Part shown: positions 50,762 through 63,884 of the stretch, piece by piece
Layout: each line of letters opens with the position of its first letter
Numbering within the stretch: the stretch's first letter is position 1
Assembly (NCBI GenBank): GCA_013423385.1
Contig: BLZA01000040.1
Location: 372,001 to 436,000, forward strand
Origin: Naganishia liquefaciens
Lineage: Eukaryota > Basidiomycota > Tremellomycetes > Filobasidiales > Filobasidiaceae
Length of the DNA: 64,000 nt
Direction: 5' to 3'
Position numbers and translations under genes: made by a program
The notes under the pieces: generated by a model
Databases searched by the model: none
Seen by the model: the letters and a program-made list of their open reading frames with translations, nothing else
Told to the model about the DNA's origin: nothing

Positions 50762-51652
50762 CTTTGGCACCAAGATCAACACAGGCCTGCAGCCGTAGCA
50801 TTGTCACGTTCGTGCCAGGGTCAAAGTTGACATCGTCTCGGCTGTTGACAATCTTCTGTTGCCACCCTTCGAATAGGCTGCGAACTCCGAACACTTGATG
50901 GAAGAAGCTGCCTGAGACACCTGCTGAAATGTCATCTTCTTGTTGACTGAATTTCTATGCATTAGCTTGCGGACTGCCCAACCATGTCGTACACGGGCCC
51001 CGGCCACGTTTAGCTAATGCAGCGGTCGCGTGGGCGGACAAATTTCGCCCAAGAGTCGGTGAGTCATGAATGGAACTCGGATAATACTCGCATTCTCTGC
51101 ACAAAACTCTTCCCTGAATCAACTCACTCATCGAGTAGCGAGTAGCGTAGTCGGACTCCTGGATGCCCTTGTGCCAGCCAACTTTTCATTCTTTGGCGTT
51201 CACTCGAGCCTCCTGGAAAGAGCTCTGCGCAGCAAAGCAAGAAGAGTACGGTTCAAATTCTGAGACACTGGTCGACTCGGTGATCAGCTCGGCAATCAGA
51301 TAGCTAATCCATCAGATGACTCTCGCCGCGGACTTGGCCGATCTAGGCGCACCGAATAACGATGGAAGCAGATTTTATTGCTATACCACTCTCGCTCACC
51401 ATCACTCTCGCCTTCCTCGTCGTTGCCCGATTGAGCGTGCAGCCAATCCGGCGGGTGATGGAAAACTTTGCCGAACCCGCGGGGGGGTAAGCGATATAAA
51501 CAATGTGCCCCTGCGAAAAGGTCCCCCTTGCACACTATCCCTTTCTTGCAAGTCTCTGCGAAATTTCTCAAAAAGCCCTTGCTCTTATCTGGCGCTCGAG
51601 AAAGGTCATCAACGACCGTGCCATCCTCCTTTGAACTTACATCGCCTGCAAG
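50762..51652. other. divergent region before PUT1, possibly containing 5' exon(s) of the tail-anchored gene
   Basis: About 890 bp. On the minus strand 50959-50762 holds a coding-like frame (SFFHQVFGVRSLFEGWQ, then DDVNFDPGTNVTMLRLQ) that could splice into the tail-anchored gene through a short intron ending at 50737; its own start is not evident. The plus-strand part, up to 51652, is the PUT1 promoter and 5' UTR, with an AT-rich GATATAAAC at about 51492 and no certain activator site. Confidence 0.4.
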
Positions 51653-53522
51653 ATGCTCCGTACTCCCATTTCTCGTGTCGGTCGACACCATCTCAACTCT
51701 CAGCTCGCGACCTTGTCTCGCGTTCCAGCAACTCGCTCATTCCACCGGCAATCACCGCTGTTCACCTCGCAGACCACCCTCAGCAAACGGGTCGAAGCAG
51801 TTGGTGGAGGAGACCATGCTTCCGACTTTGTCTCGACGTCAACACCACCGGCATCGGGCAAGGTAGCCGTTACCGAAACCGCTCTTTCCCGTACGCCCAT
51901 TATGCAGCTCCTCCGAACCTACCTTGTATACACCATCTGCTCATACCCCTCGATTGTCGACAACTCGCCGGCTCTGCTCTCCGCCCTTACTAAATCCAAG
52001 ATCCCGGGAGTCGCCGCGATTACAGAGTTCATCGTTCGCCGGACTTTCTTCTCGCAATTCGTCGGAGGAGAGACTACCGGAGAATGTACCACTGTCATGG
52101 AGCAATTGCGAAAGGAAGGCATCGGATCGATGTTGGTGTACTCTGTCGAAGTGGACGAAGACGCCGCTCCCGCTGGAATGAGCGAGAAGGCCCGACTCGA
52201 GGCTGAGGGAGAAGCCAAGGTTGCCGAGACCTTGCGATGCCTCGAGCGGGCCGGACAATTTGAGCGAGAGATGCAGGAGAAGTACGGCGGAGAGGCCGGA
52301 GGAACATATATCGCCATCAAAATCGTGAGTCCTGGCGATCGGCTCTGAGAGTGTTTGACTGAAGATTCGCTGGAAATTCAGACTGGCCTGACCTCTGACC
52401 CAACGGTCCTCCACCGAGCTTCAAACACTCTGACTCGGTTGCGAGAGAAGGACAACGGGAACCCCGTTCATTTCCCTGGTTCGCCGACCAACGTCGATTT
52501 TGACGTTCTGAGCCGTCCAGTCGACAAGGATGCTACCAGCCTCTATAAACTCCCCACGGACGCGGCATGCCGAGGCGGTATCTTGAGCGGTGAAGAAAAT
52601 CTGCGCGAAGGCGACATGGACCTGCTCCGAGGAATCTGGCAGATCTTGCTCAAGATTGGCAAAACTGCCAAGGAAAGCGGTATCAAGATCGCTGTTGATG
52701 CTGAGCACTCGTGGTACCAGCCCGCCATTGACGGTTATACCATGTTGATGTCGCAAGAATTCAACAAGATCCAGCCAGGGGAAGTCGCGAACCCCGCTAC
52801 GAGCCCTCTGATTTACGGTACCTACCAGGCCTACCTCCGACGATCCGATGGTCATCTCGCCGCGTCTCTGCAACACGCCAGGGAGAACAACTACACCCTG
52901 GGTGTCAAGCTTGTCCGAGGAGCGTACGCAGACCAGGAGCGAAAGAAGTGGGAAACAGACGGTCGAGCCAAGTTCGGAACCGATCCTATTCAGCCCAACA
53001 AAACCGCCACCGATGTCGCTTACGACGGTGCCACCAAATCCCTGATTGCCCAATTGGCCAAAGACCTCAAGTCTAAGCCGACCGAGTCACCAAGTGTCGG
53101 CATGTTCTTTGGCACTCATAACGGTGAATCATGCGATTTGATCGCCGACTCCTTGGTCGAGAATGATCTTGCCGAGAGGAACGCGGATGGCAGACTGGTC
53201 ACCAAGCCGGGAGTGCGAGGTCGAGTATGCACTGGTCAGCTTTTCGGTAAGTGGTTCTATTCGCAGCGTTTATTGGAGTATTGATCTGACCTGAATCTTA
53301 GGTATGTCCGACAACTTGACCGAAGCCGTGGCCGCCAAGTTCGAAGTCAAGGGCGCTCCCATGGTCTTGAAGTACCTGCCTTACGGTTCTCTCAAGGAGG
53401 TTTTGCCTTACCTCGGACGACGAGCGATCGAGAACAAGTCGATGTTGGACGGTGAAGGCGGTGCATCCTTTGAACGCAAGCGAGTCATGGGCGAAATCCG
53501 CAGACGGCTCGGTCTCGCATAA
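51653..53522 (+). CDS. PUT1: mitochondrial proline dehydrogenase Put1
   Basis: Exons 51653-52324, 52382-53246, 53302-53522 (585 aa, frame exact). FAD-dependent enzyme oxidising proline to pyrroline-5-carboxylate on the inner mitochondrial membrane, the first step of proline use as nitrogen source. The N-terminus MLRTPISRVGRHHLNSQLA is a presequence. Family blocks are IAVDAEHSWYQPAIDGYT, LGVKLVRGAYADQER, GMFFGTHNGESCDLIAD and MVLKYLPYGSLKEVLPYLGRRAIEN, covering the barrel strands that bind FAD and proline; the C-terminal YLxRRAxEN-type motif contributes the two proline-binding Arg. All are intact. Confidence 0.95.
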
Positions 53523-54294
53523 GCAATTCAACAGAATACCTGACTGGACACCGCATCTCCGTGCCGAACGCAGAATCGACCCGTCCCTCAGACAGGATCG
53601 CAGGATCGATGTGTACTTAACGACAAACACTTTGTATTTGCATCAATCGGGAGGAAGGAGTTCCAAGCATCTCTTCCTGTGACTACCGATCTTGTATATT
53701 GGGTTATGTATAATACATGATAGAACAATCCTGTCCGGTCGCTGTTGCTCCTGGCGGGGTTTTACGGCGGTCCACGTTGATTCCGAGAATGCACGACATA
53801 TGATCTAGCACCGCTGGTTTCCGCATGTATGCCCTCTCAAGAGGAGCGTCAACTGGAGAAGATTTGTGTCACAAAGTTTGTTTGCTCAGTTTTCTCATCA
53901 TACTGCAATCTCCGCTCCTATCATTTTCACACAAACTCACTACCTCTTCCGAGATGCACGAGGGTGGCTTAATCGGGTTAATCTGGGTTCAAGTGTAAAA
54001 ACAGCTGTTGAATGAGATTTTCCGAGCAGCATTACTACTGCCCGTCCGGTCCGAAGGGAATGACGAATCCTTGCGACCGAGGTGGAGGCACGCTTGTATC
54101 TGCTCGGTCGAACTCCGGAGATGCGGGACACTTGCTCGATCCTATGGGAGAACCTCGTCCGGATAGCAGGAACGGGTGGGCATTCTACGGTCAAAGTCGT
54201 AGGGGATATAAGCTCTACAACAACCGAGACGCAGGCCCTCGTGGACAACTTTGACCCTCTTTCACCTTCTGTCTTTTACAGCACAGTCTGAATC
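53523..54294. promoter_or_regulatory. PUT1 3' region and alpha-glucosidase promoter
   Basis: 772 bp between two plus-strand genes. Near the glucosidase start there is GGGGATATAAG (54202-54212), a TATA-like element about 85 bp before the ATG, preceded directly by an AGGGG pentamer of stress-element type. No catabolite-repressor site was demonstrated. ORFs at 54012-54291 resemble nothing. Confidence 0.35.
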
Positions 54295-56857
<2,563 letters not shown>

Positions 56858-56910
56858 GCGCCATGCAGTGGAATTCATACAAAATTTCTTGTGAAGGGGA
56901 GTCACAAGAT

Positions 56911-58101
56911 TTATCTGTTCTCCGCGGCCAGCTCGTTAATGATTTGACTCGTGCGAATCACCGCCTCCTTGACCATCTCTTTCTCTTCGTCCTGCACTTT
57001 ATCGAGATATCGCCCAACAAATCGGTCCGGATGATAAGCGAGAATTGCTTCACGCAATACCTTTTTCAGAGCGGCGCGATCCTCTTCGGTGTCCGTACCC
57101 GATGTTGGTGTCAGCATAGCGGTATAGAACCCTCGTATCTTGTCAATCGAGAGCATGCCAGGAGCGAAGACGTGAAATGACGAGCCGTGAAAGATTGGCC
57201 ATGGCATATCCACAAGTCGCAGGCGGGTTGCTGTATCCGCCGTATCCTTGTTGCCGCTTGCACGCAGGCTCTCCCATTTTGCCTTGTATTCCGACAGCTC
57301 ATGTTGTATCCGCTTGGCATCCTGCGCGCCCCTTTCCCGCTTCAAGATCTCGATTCTGCGTTTCTCCTCGCGCTCCTGCGCGTCTTTCAGCTTTGCTTTG
57401 CGACGCTCCTCTTCCTCCTGCGCCTTCTTCAGTCGCTCCAGACGTTCCACTTCTTCCCGATTCTGTCGACGCCACATCCCGTACCGGATCGCCTCGGCAT
57501 ACTCTTCATCATCCATTGTGCTAAAATCCGGAACGTCGTCACCAGGTTGGAACCGCTTCGGCAGAGCTTGGCGGGCGGGCGATGGAGGCGTCGGTGCCCG
57601 AGGTGGCGGAGGAGACCGGTACCTCCCCGATACGAATGGGTTGGGTCCCTCTTGATCTTCCATCAAGTCGAACATCTTCGCTCGCCATTCTTCCTCCTCG
57701 TGGGCCTTCTGCGCGGCTTCTCTCCGCCTGTCAAACCCATTCTGGTGCGGTTCCCAAACATCTTCGTCCCACTCGGCAATTCCTCCTTCTGTCTTATAAC
57801 CATACGTTCGCGAGCGATCTGCATCATCTGAACATGGAGCCGCCCGTTTTCGCGGCGGCGTTATGCTCGCGTCCCTTCCCGTATCTCTCGGCGGCGTTGT
57901 GGCCAGCCCATCCAGGGGCGAGATCCCGTTGGCACGATAGACCCGTTTGCTCTCCTTGCGTAACCGTTTCTGCTCTTTACGCCATGCACGTTCGGCCCGT
58001 TCAGCGTCGGTCTCTTTCAGCTTCATTTTGAGTTTTGGCTGGCGATGCGGGTGGGATGAGGATTCTGGCGGATCGTCGAAGACGTAAGAGTTGGAAGACA
58101 T
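56911..58101 (-). CDS. NFKBIL1-like protein with degenerate J-domain C-terminus
   Basis: Single exon, 396 aa. The N-terminal half is very basic and charged (ERAWRKEQKRLRKESKR), the middle is a long coiled coil of Glu/Arg/Lys (residues about 215-290, with ERLERLKKAQEEEERR), and the C-terminal part contains KAKWESLRASG, the PWPIF block, and LREAILAYHPDRFVGRYL. The latter has the HPD tripeptide of J domains, in the form seen in NF-kappa-B inhibitor-like protein 1 and its fungal relatives (LLRWHPDKF), rather than a canonical DnaJ helix layout. NFKBIL1 relatives act in pre-mRNA processing in human cells; the fungal role is unknown. The gene is convergent with the alpha-glucosidase (53 bp apart) and divergent from p23. 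Confidence 0.75.
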   Translation of the reverse strand: MSSNSYVFDDPPESSSHPHRQPKLKMKLKETDAERAERAWRKEQKRLRKESKRVYRANGISPLDGLATTPPRDTGRDASITPPRKRAAPCSDDADRSRTYGYKTEGGIAEWDEDVWEPHQNGFDRRREAAQKAHEEEEWRAKMFDLMEDQEGPNPFVSGRYRSPPPPRAPTPPSPARQALPKRFQPGDDVPDFSTMDDEEYAEAIRYGMWRRQNREEVERLERLKKAQEEEERRKAKLKDAQEREEKRRIEILKRERGAQDAKRIQHELSEYKAKWESLRASGNKDTADTATRLRLVDMPWPIFHGSSFHVFAPGMLSIDKIRGFYTAMLTPTSGTDTEEDRAALKKVLREAILAYHPDRFVGRYLDKVQDEEKEMVKEAVIRTSQIINELAAENR

Positions 58102-58805
58102 GGCGACTAAACAAAAGGATCGCTTTAAATCTCTCCAACCCGCAATATGTTTAACCTACCTCGAAGATTTACGCGATATCTCCGTGATCGTTACAAGCCT
58201 GGTTTCCTCGAGCTCTAACGCAATCCTGCTAAAATTGGACAATGCGAATGCCAATTATTCCGGTATTGATCGCTCTATCTGCGGCACGAATGGATCATTG
58301 TAATATTTGCCGCTACCGATGGTGTTTGCAGGCGGGATTGGCCGGAGAGCCATCGAGCAGTGCACCAGGTAGAGCAATCCCATTCGAAATCGGACTCATG
58401 GAGAAATCGCATCAAGGAGTCCCTGATGACGCCAGCAGCGATCGAGACAAGACTTCTTTGCATATACAAGACTGATAATACAGTCTCAGCATTTAGCTTC
58501 CATCACGAACGATATCTATCTGTGGATCATGTTGTCCTTGCGGTCCCTATCCTACACGGATGTGCGCCGAATGCAAACCGACAAGCTTGAAACCCAACAC
58601 AACAGGTCAGAAAGGAGCCGACCCGGACCTTCTAGCACTCTCTCACAGGCGTACACGTCATCTCTGCACGTGAACTTGGTGCGCCCCACGCCACTTCGCG
58701 AGTCGTCCAGCCCTTCTGGCTGACCATTACTCGATTAAGTTGGACCTCACTTGACGGAGCACCTTGAATCGCATCACTCATCCATCCACAACAGAACTGC
58801 GCAAA
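58102..58805. promoter_or_regulatory. divergent region between the NFKBIL1-like gene and p23
   Basis: 704 bp. It must include the p23 promoter. No convincing triple heat-shock element was found upstream of the ATG. Short ORFs here are not recognisable. Confidence 0.3.
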
Positions 58806-60347
58806 ATGGCTCCTCTGCACCCTGAAATCCTTTACGCCCAGCGAAGCTCGGAGTCTGAGGCGGAGAAGGTACGTCAACTCGAGAGTAAGAGAACATGAAC
58901 AAGCAAGGGCTGACAGTTTTCTTCTGGCTTAGAACATTATCTACTTTACGATCCAGGCTCCGGATATCCAGGGAGAGCCGGATCTGAAGATTGAGCCCAA
59001 GAGGATTGCCTTCAAGGCCACGGCTGGAGAGTGAGTTTCGCGTGACGAGCAAGGATGAGCAGAGAGATGTTTGTTGCGGGAAGGTTTCGAGAAGGAAGGA
59101 ACCACGCTGTGCACGATGAAGCTTCCTTGGGACGTCAGGGAGGCGAAAGGATGACTTACGAAAGCAAGTGCGAGGAGGAAGCCTCACCGCAAGAGAGACA
59201 GACCTGCAACGAAAAGCAGGAAGCAGGAGAGTATAACCCGACCAGCGGGACCTCGAGTGACGTACCTGGATGGTTCTTGTCGGGACAGATATCAACCTCC
59301 TCAATGACTTTGTCCCGTCATTCCGTTCTTCATATCGTCTTGTCCCGGGTGATCGCTAACCGGATTCCCCTCCGCAGTGCCGCCAAGGGTGTCCCCGAGC
59401 GACAATACGAGTTCGACATCGAACTCTACGACGAAATCATCCCGGAAGAGACCAAGAAGAACGTCACCTCGCGTGCTGTCGTCTTGATTTTGCGCAAGAA
59501 GCAGATGCAGGCCGAGTTCTGGCCGCGATTGACCAAGGAAAAGGTCAAGAACAACTGGATCAAGACGGATTTCAGCAAGGTAAGCTAGGCGGCTGTAACC
59601 AATTTGGTAAAGGTGCTAATTTCGGATTTGATTCCAGTGGGTTGACGAGGACGAGCAGGAAGAAGCCGAGGCTGTCGATGAGTATGCTCACAAGGATGAC
59701 CGTTCGCTCCTTTGCACCCTCTAATTCTCGTTCCTTCAGGTCCCAATTCCAGGGTATGGGCGGTATGGGTGAGTTATTCCGTACTTGATGGCCATGACTG
59801 TACTGAAGTCCGCTTGTGCCGTCCTCAGGTGGAATGGGCGGAGGTTCGTTGGCTGACGATATTCGGAGCCGCTCATGCTGATTCTTCCTCTTCAGCTGGT
59901 GGAATGGACATGGCTTCCATGATGGGTGCGTATACTGGTAGAGAGTGATTGTGGAAGATATTGACAGGGACTATCTCTAGGCGGCATGGGTGGTATGGGC
60001 GGTATGGGTGGAGGTGGTATGTCTACGTCTCAGACTGTCGAACGTACTGATTGACCTGATTTATGACAGCTGGCGGTCCTGGTGGATTCGACATGGCATC
60101 TCTCATGGCTCAGATGGGACAAGGTGGCGCCGGTGGCGCCGGAGCAGGGGCAGGAGGTGAAGGTGGTGCCTCAAACATCGACTTTGAAGCATTGATGAAA
60201 CAGGTATGTAGATGTATCGGCAGCTTCGGCCCCCGGTCGCTAACTATCTCGACGTTACAGATGGGTCAGGATAAGGGCGGTATGCCCGACTTCGGCGGAG
60301 ACGACGAGGATGAAGAGGCTGACGCTGCCCCGGCTGAAAGCAAGTAA
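58806..60347 (+). CDS. SBA1: Hsp90 co-chaperone p23 (Sba1/Wos2)
   Basis: Ten exons: 58806-58868, 58933-59030, 59378-59579, 59638-59681, 59740-59768, 59829-59843 (15 nt), 59896-59925, 59981-60016, 60070-60203, 60261-60347 (245 aa, frame exact). The CS domain begins MAPLHPEILYAQRSSESEAE and ends with FWPRLTKEKVKNNWIKTDFSKWVDE, the WPRLTKE block that contacts the Hsp90 N-terminal domains. The tail is built of Gly-Gly-Met repeats with two MDMASMM/FDMASLM elements, then an acidic end (DFGGDDEDEEADAAPAESK). Exons 6, 7 and 8 each start and end in phase 1 and encode GGMG units; each can be skipped without a frame change. Intron 2 (59031-59377, 347 nt) is much longer than the rest. Confidence 0.93.
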
Positions 60348-60473
60348 AATACGTTAGAAATTGATCTTGCAACGCTTGTACTGTGAGAGGTATGCAGAGG
60401 CCAACAATACGATCAGGTCTGCGTATGCACAGCTGTCTTGACGCATCACAGATGGTTTCAGTGGAGAATATCG
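60348..60473. other. p23 3' flank
   Basis: Short A/T-rich downstream region of p23, followed by the unexplained frame on the opposite strand. Confidence 0.25.
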
Positions 60474-60931
60474 TTAGGGTAACGCAGCATTGGTCTCGTA
60501 GACGACGATAATTTCCAACAGACGATAATTTCCAAGCGGTGGCCCCTTGCTAGCGCAAATACACACAGTACTGGACTGCTCTGCGTTTTCAAGTCTCCCA
60601 GAAAGCCCATTGTAAATCGCTTGAAGAAGGTACTCGGTGACGATGGGGACCTCGATGAGTGACAGTCCAATACTCCATTCGTTTACGCTCTTTGCCACGT
60701 GCCGCTTAATTCCAGTAAACGGCTCTTCGAGGCGAAAGGTCTGAACCGGTTTCTGGTAGACAAATCGAAGCAGTGATAAAGAGATTGATATCTGGCAGTC
60801 TGTCGATCGTTGGAGCGCAGATCCAGCGCTCCAGCTATCATCATCGACGCGAAATGAGTGCAACTGTGAAGAGCCACTTGTCAAGAGCCGAGCTTATTGA
60901 GAGCAGGCTGCTAATCCGAGCCAGACATACG
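60474..60931 (-). CDS. possible coding exons, unrecognised
   Basis: On the minus strand a 130-codon open frame (60863-60474) has protein-like composition (LLRFVYQKPVQTFRLEEPF, then WSIGLSLIEVPIVTEYLL) but no ATG. A GTATGT donor at 60930 and a TTCACAG acceptor at 60864 would join it in frame to an upstream piece (ESTQVEAFATFDCVPDSD) that continues to about 61020, again without an ATG. It lies just downstream of bS6m on the same strand, so it could be a small separate gene whose first exon I cannot find. No family recognised. Confidence 0.35.
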
Positions 60932-61118
60932 GAACAGACCCCAAGCCTTATATCGGAGTCTGGAACACAGTCGAACGTCGCGAAAGCCTCGACTTGCGTT
61001 GATTCACTGTCTATCCGAAGCCAAATACAGTCGTGTAATATACAACAAAAAAGCCACAGAGCGGTCCTGTTACCAGTCCGACGGCTATGGGTGCGAATCT
61101 CGCGGCGAGAACTGTGTC

Positions 61119-61846
61119 TTAGAAGTAAATGTCCCCTTCGGCACCATATCCTTGCTGCAAAAAGGACAAGTCAGACACGATGTAACAGGAGATAAAAACA
61201 ACCTTTTGGGATACTTGCATTGTAGATCCCTTCTTCAGCATTGTCCAACGGATGATACCCGGGTCGGAGCGCAATGTCTCGTTGAGCCTGGCAAGAACAG
61301 GAGGCGATGTATCGAAAGTCATCGAAAAATGGCTGTACCAGGCGCGAGATCAGTCTGTGTTGCGGTAACTTGCTGGACATTGGATGGTGCCGCGAATAAC
61401 TTCGATACAGTGTTCTGTAAATGAACAACAGTCTCGACTGCCAAAACGGCTATAGCATTCTTTCAGAGGTGTCACTGCGCCAGGCTTGGTCCATCGGGCT
61501 TGTGAGAGTTGCTTCGCACCGTGCTCCTCCAAGCGGATCACCAAACACGTATCGATTGCAATGTGGACTGAATCATTTACTCACTCTCCAACCGTGTAAT
61601 ACTGCTGATGACGTCTCATTCGCTGCGGCAGCTTCCTCACACCCATGTTCTTGATATCCCTCACAACCCCTCCGGTACGCAATACTGTGGATGCCACATT
61701 GTGGACCAGCGAATAGAGGTCCTTCTATAAAACCCATTGTAAAGTCGATGTCAGATTCGATTCAATTCTCCATCAGAGGTCTCCGGGTGACGTACATTCG
61801 TGGAAGGATTGTGAGCGGCGATGCAGACCAGTTCGTACAGCGGCAT
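61119..61846 (-). CDS. MRP17: mitochondrial ribosomal protein bS6m
   Basis: Exons 61846-61796, 61724-61585, 61332-61215, 61154-61119 (114 aa, frame exact, the usual size). The start [17 protein letters not shown] and [20 protein letters not shown], then [15 protein letters not shown] and [15 protein letters not shown], are the S6 fold's strands. It is a small-subunit protein of the mitochondrial ribosome. Intron 2 is 252 nt, long for this genome; intron 3 is 60 nt with no stop in frame, so retention adds 20 residues near the C-terminus. Transcribed divergently from the mitochondrial PheRS. Confidence 0.85.
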
Positions 61847-62065
61847 GATGAAAACTTGTCGACAATAATGTTGCTTCGATATCAAGAACGACTGCTTGTT
61901 TCGTATCATCCACTCTTGCTATACCATCGGGTAAGACAAGAACAGCTCCGCGCTTGGAAAAGTTGGGCGCGCCTATTCCGATGGGTGATCGACGCGGTCC
62001 GTCAAAGGTGAGATCCGCGCCTGTTGGTATGTTGGTTCATGCTGTGAGACCGTTCGTCCGCCAAC
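61847..62065. promoter_or_regulatory. bidirectional promoter region of bS6m and mitochondrial PheRS
   Basis: 219 bp between divergent ATGs of two genes that both serve mitochondrial translation. No motif assigned. Confidence 0.5.
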
Positions 62066-63740
62066 ATGACGTCTCAGCAGGCAGGATCTTCTCTTTACCG
62101 GATCTGCTCCCGTAAGGGGTTGTCTCGTATCCTTTGTGCTGAAGCAAGACGGCAATCTACCAGGGGACTCTCCCACGCAACGCGAACGTCATGTTCCTCT
62201 TCCGCGATTCGTACAAGAACGCTCGACTTTCGCCGTCCCTATCTGATCGGAAGAGGTCTTGCGACTAGATGTGAGCCATTGGCAGGTCCTTGTTGTGCAA
62301 TATGCTCAGTGAGCTTCATCGCGCAGCAGAAACGTCAGCGGCAGCGCAAATGATCGAAGGGGACATCTACCCTAAAGACGCATGGACAAATACTCCTTCA
62401 TCCATCCTTGCAAAATTGCCAAGAAGGCTCCATCAGCAGCAAAACCATCCAATATCGATTCTCCGGAATCTGATTGAGGCCCACTTCCGCGACTTCAGCG
62501 CAATCTCACCGGCATCAGCGATCGTCACCACTCATATGAACTTTGACGAATTGGGCTTCCCCGCCGATCATCCGGGACGATCGTTGACAGATTCATACTA
62601 TCTCAATCAGACACATATGCTGCGCACGCATACGTCTGCCCATGAAGTAGAAACCTTCCGTGCGGGACACGACAAGTGGCTCCTATCAGCCGACGTCTAC
62701 CGACGAGACGAAATCGATTCATCCCACTACCCAGTCTTCCACCAAATGGAGGGAGCTCGTGTATGGACGCGGGATCAATTACCGGAGTTGAAGGTGCTGA
62801 ACGCGAAAATGGCCGAAGAGCTCGCAGCGTGTCCTCTTGTGATCGAAGATATCTCCATCTCGTCGGACTCGAATCCGTATCAAGCGCAGCATGACCCCGA
62901 AGTCGCTAAGGAAATCGCACAGAATCTCAAGCATTCTCTGAACTCAATGATCTTCCAGCTGTTCGGACGTTTGAAGGCAAAGAGCACGGACGAGGAACCA
63001 TTGAGAGTCCGTTGGATCGAGGCGTTCTTTCCTTTCACTACGCCGAGTTACGAAGTCGAGGTGTTCTTTAACGGGGAGTGGTTGGAGATTCTCGGCTGCG
63101 GAGTTGTGCAGCAGAAGACTCTGGATAACGCAGGTGACTATCTTCGCAACCCCGATGTCATATCGTATTCTGACTCCCGCGTAAAGGCGTTCCGCAGAAG
63201 ATGGGGTGGGCTTTCGGCCTGGGATTGGAACGTATCGCCATGATTCTGTTCTCCATTCCTGACATCCGTCTCTTCTGGTCCGAAGACACACGTTTTCTCC
63301 GTCAATTCTCGGAAGGCCAAATCAATACGTTTAAGCCATACTCGAAATACCCACCGTGCTATAAAGATCTCAGCTTCTGGTTGCCTGAGGAGAAGAATCC
63401 AAAGGAAGCGCGGGGCGCTAAAGCGGCAGGCGGGGGTATGACGGGTGTGCAGTCGTTCCACGAGAACGATTTCTGCGAGATCGTTCGGGATGTCGCGGGT
63501 GATCTTATCGAGAGCGTCACTTTGGTATGCAGAGTGGACTTGATGTCAAGCCCTCCCGCTAATGCAATCCTTTTTTTCTAGATTGACGAGTTTACTAATA
63601 AGAAGACGGGCCGAAACAGCAAATGTTACCGTCTCAACTACCGGTCTATGGATCGCTCTCTCCTCAATGAGGAAGTGAACGCTCTACAAGATCAGGTGAT
63701 ACAGCGTCTGGTCGAAGAATTACAAATAGAGCCGCGGTGA
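62066..63740 (+). CDS. MSF1: mitochondrial phenylalanyl-tRNA synthetase
   Basis: Exons 62066-62270, 62327-63133, 63187-63524, 63582-63740 (502 aa, frame exact). Monomeric class II synthetase. The first exon encodes an Arg/Ser-rich presequence ([18 protein letters not shown]). Class II motif marks are [13 protein letters not shown] (motif 2 region), [33 protein letters not shown] and [27 protein letters not shown] (motif 3). The C-terminal anticodon-binding domain (FDX-ACB) includes [23 protein letters not shown] and [19 protein letters not shown]. All expected parts are present. Confidence 0.94.
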
Positions 63741-63884
63741 GGGCCGATGGAGTCTGCCCGTCAGGCCAAGTTGATGGATTTTCACGAGTTGTCTCCGACG
63801 TCATTCGAAGCTCCACAATTGTGCGTTTTGATAGATCAGAAGCATCGACATATGACATACCGGAAGACTATATAAGCATGAGGA

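Noticed and set aside
58640-58740. Heat-shock element upstream of p23
   Set aside because: Only isolated TTC/GAA units; spacing does not form a three-unit element.
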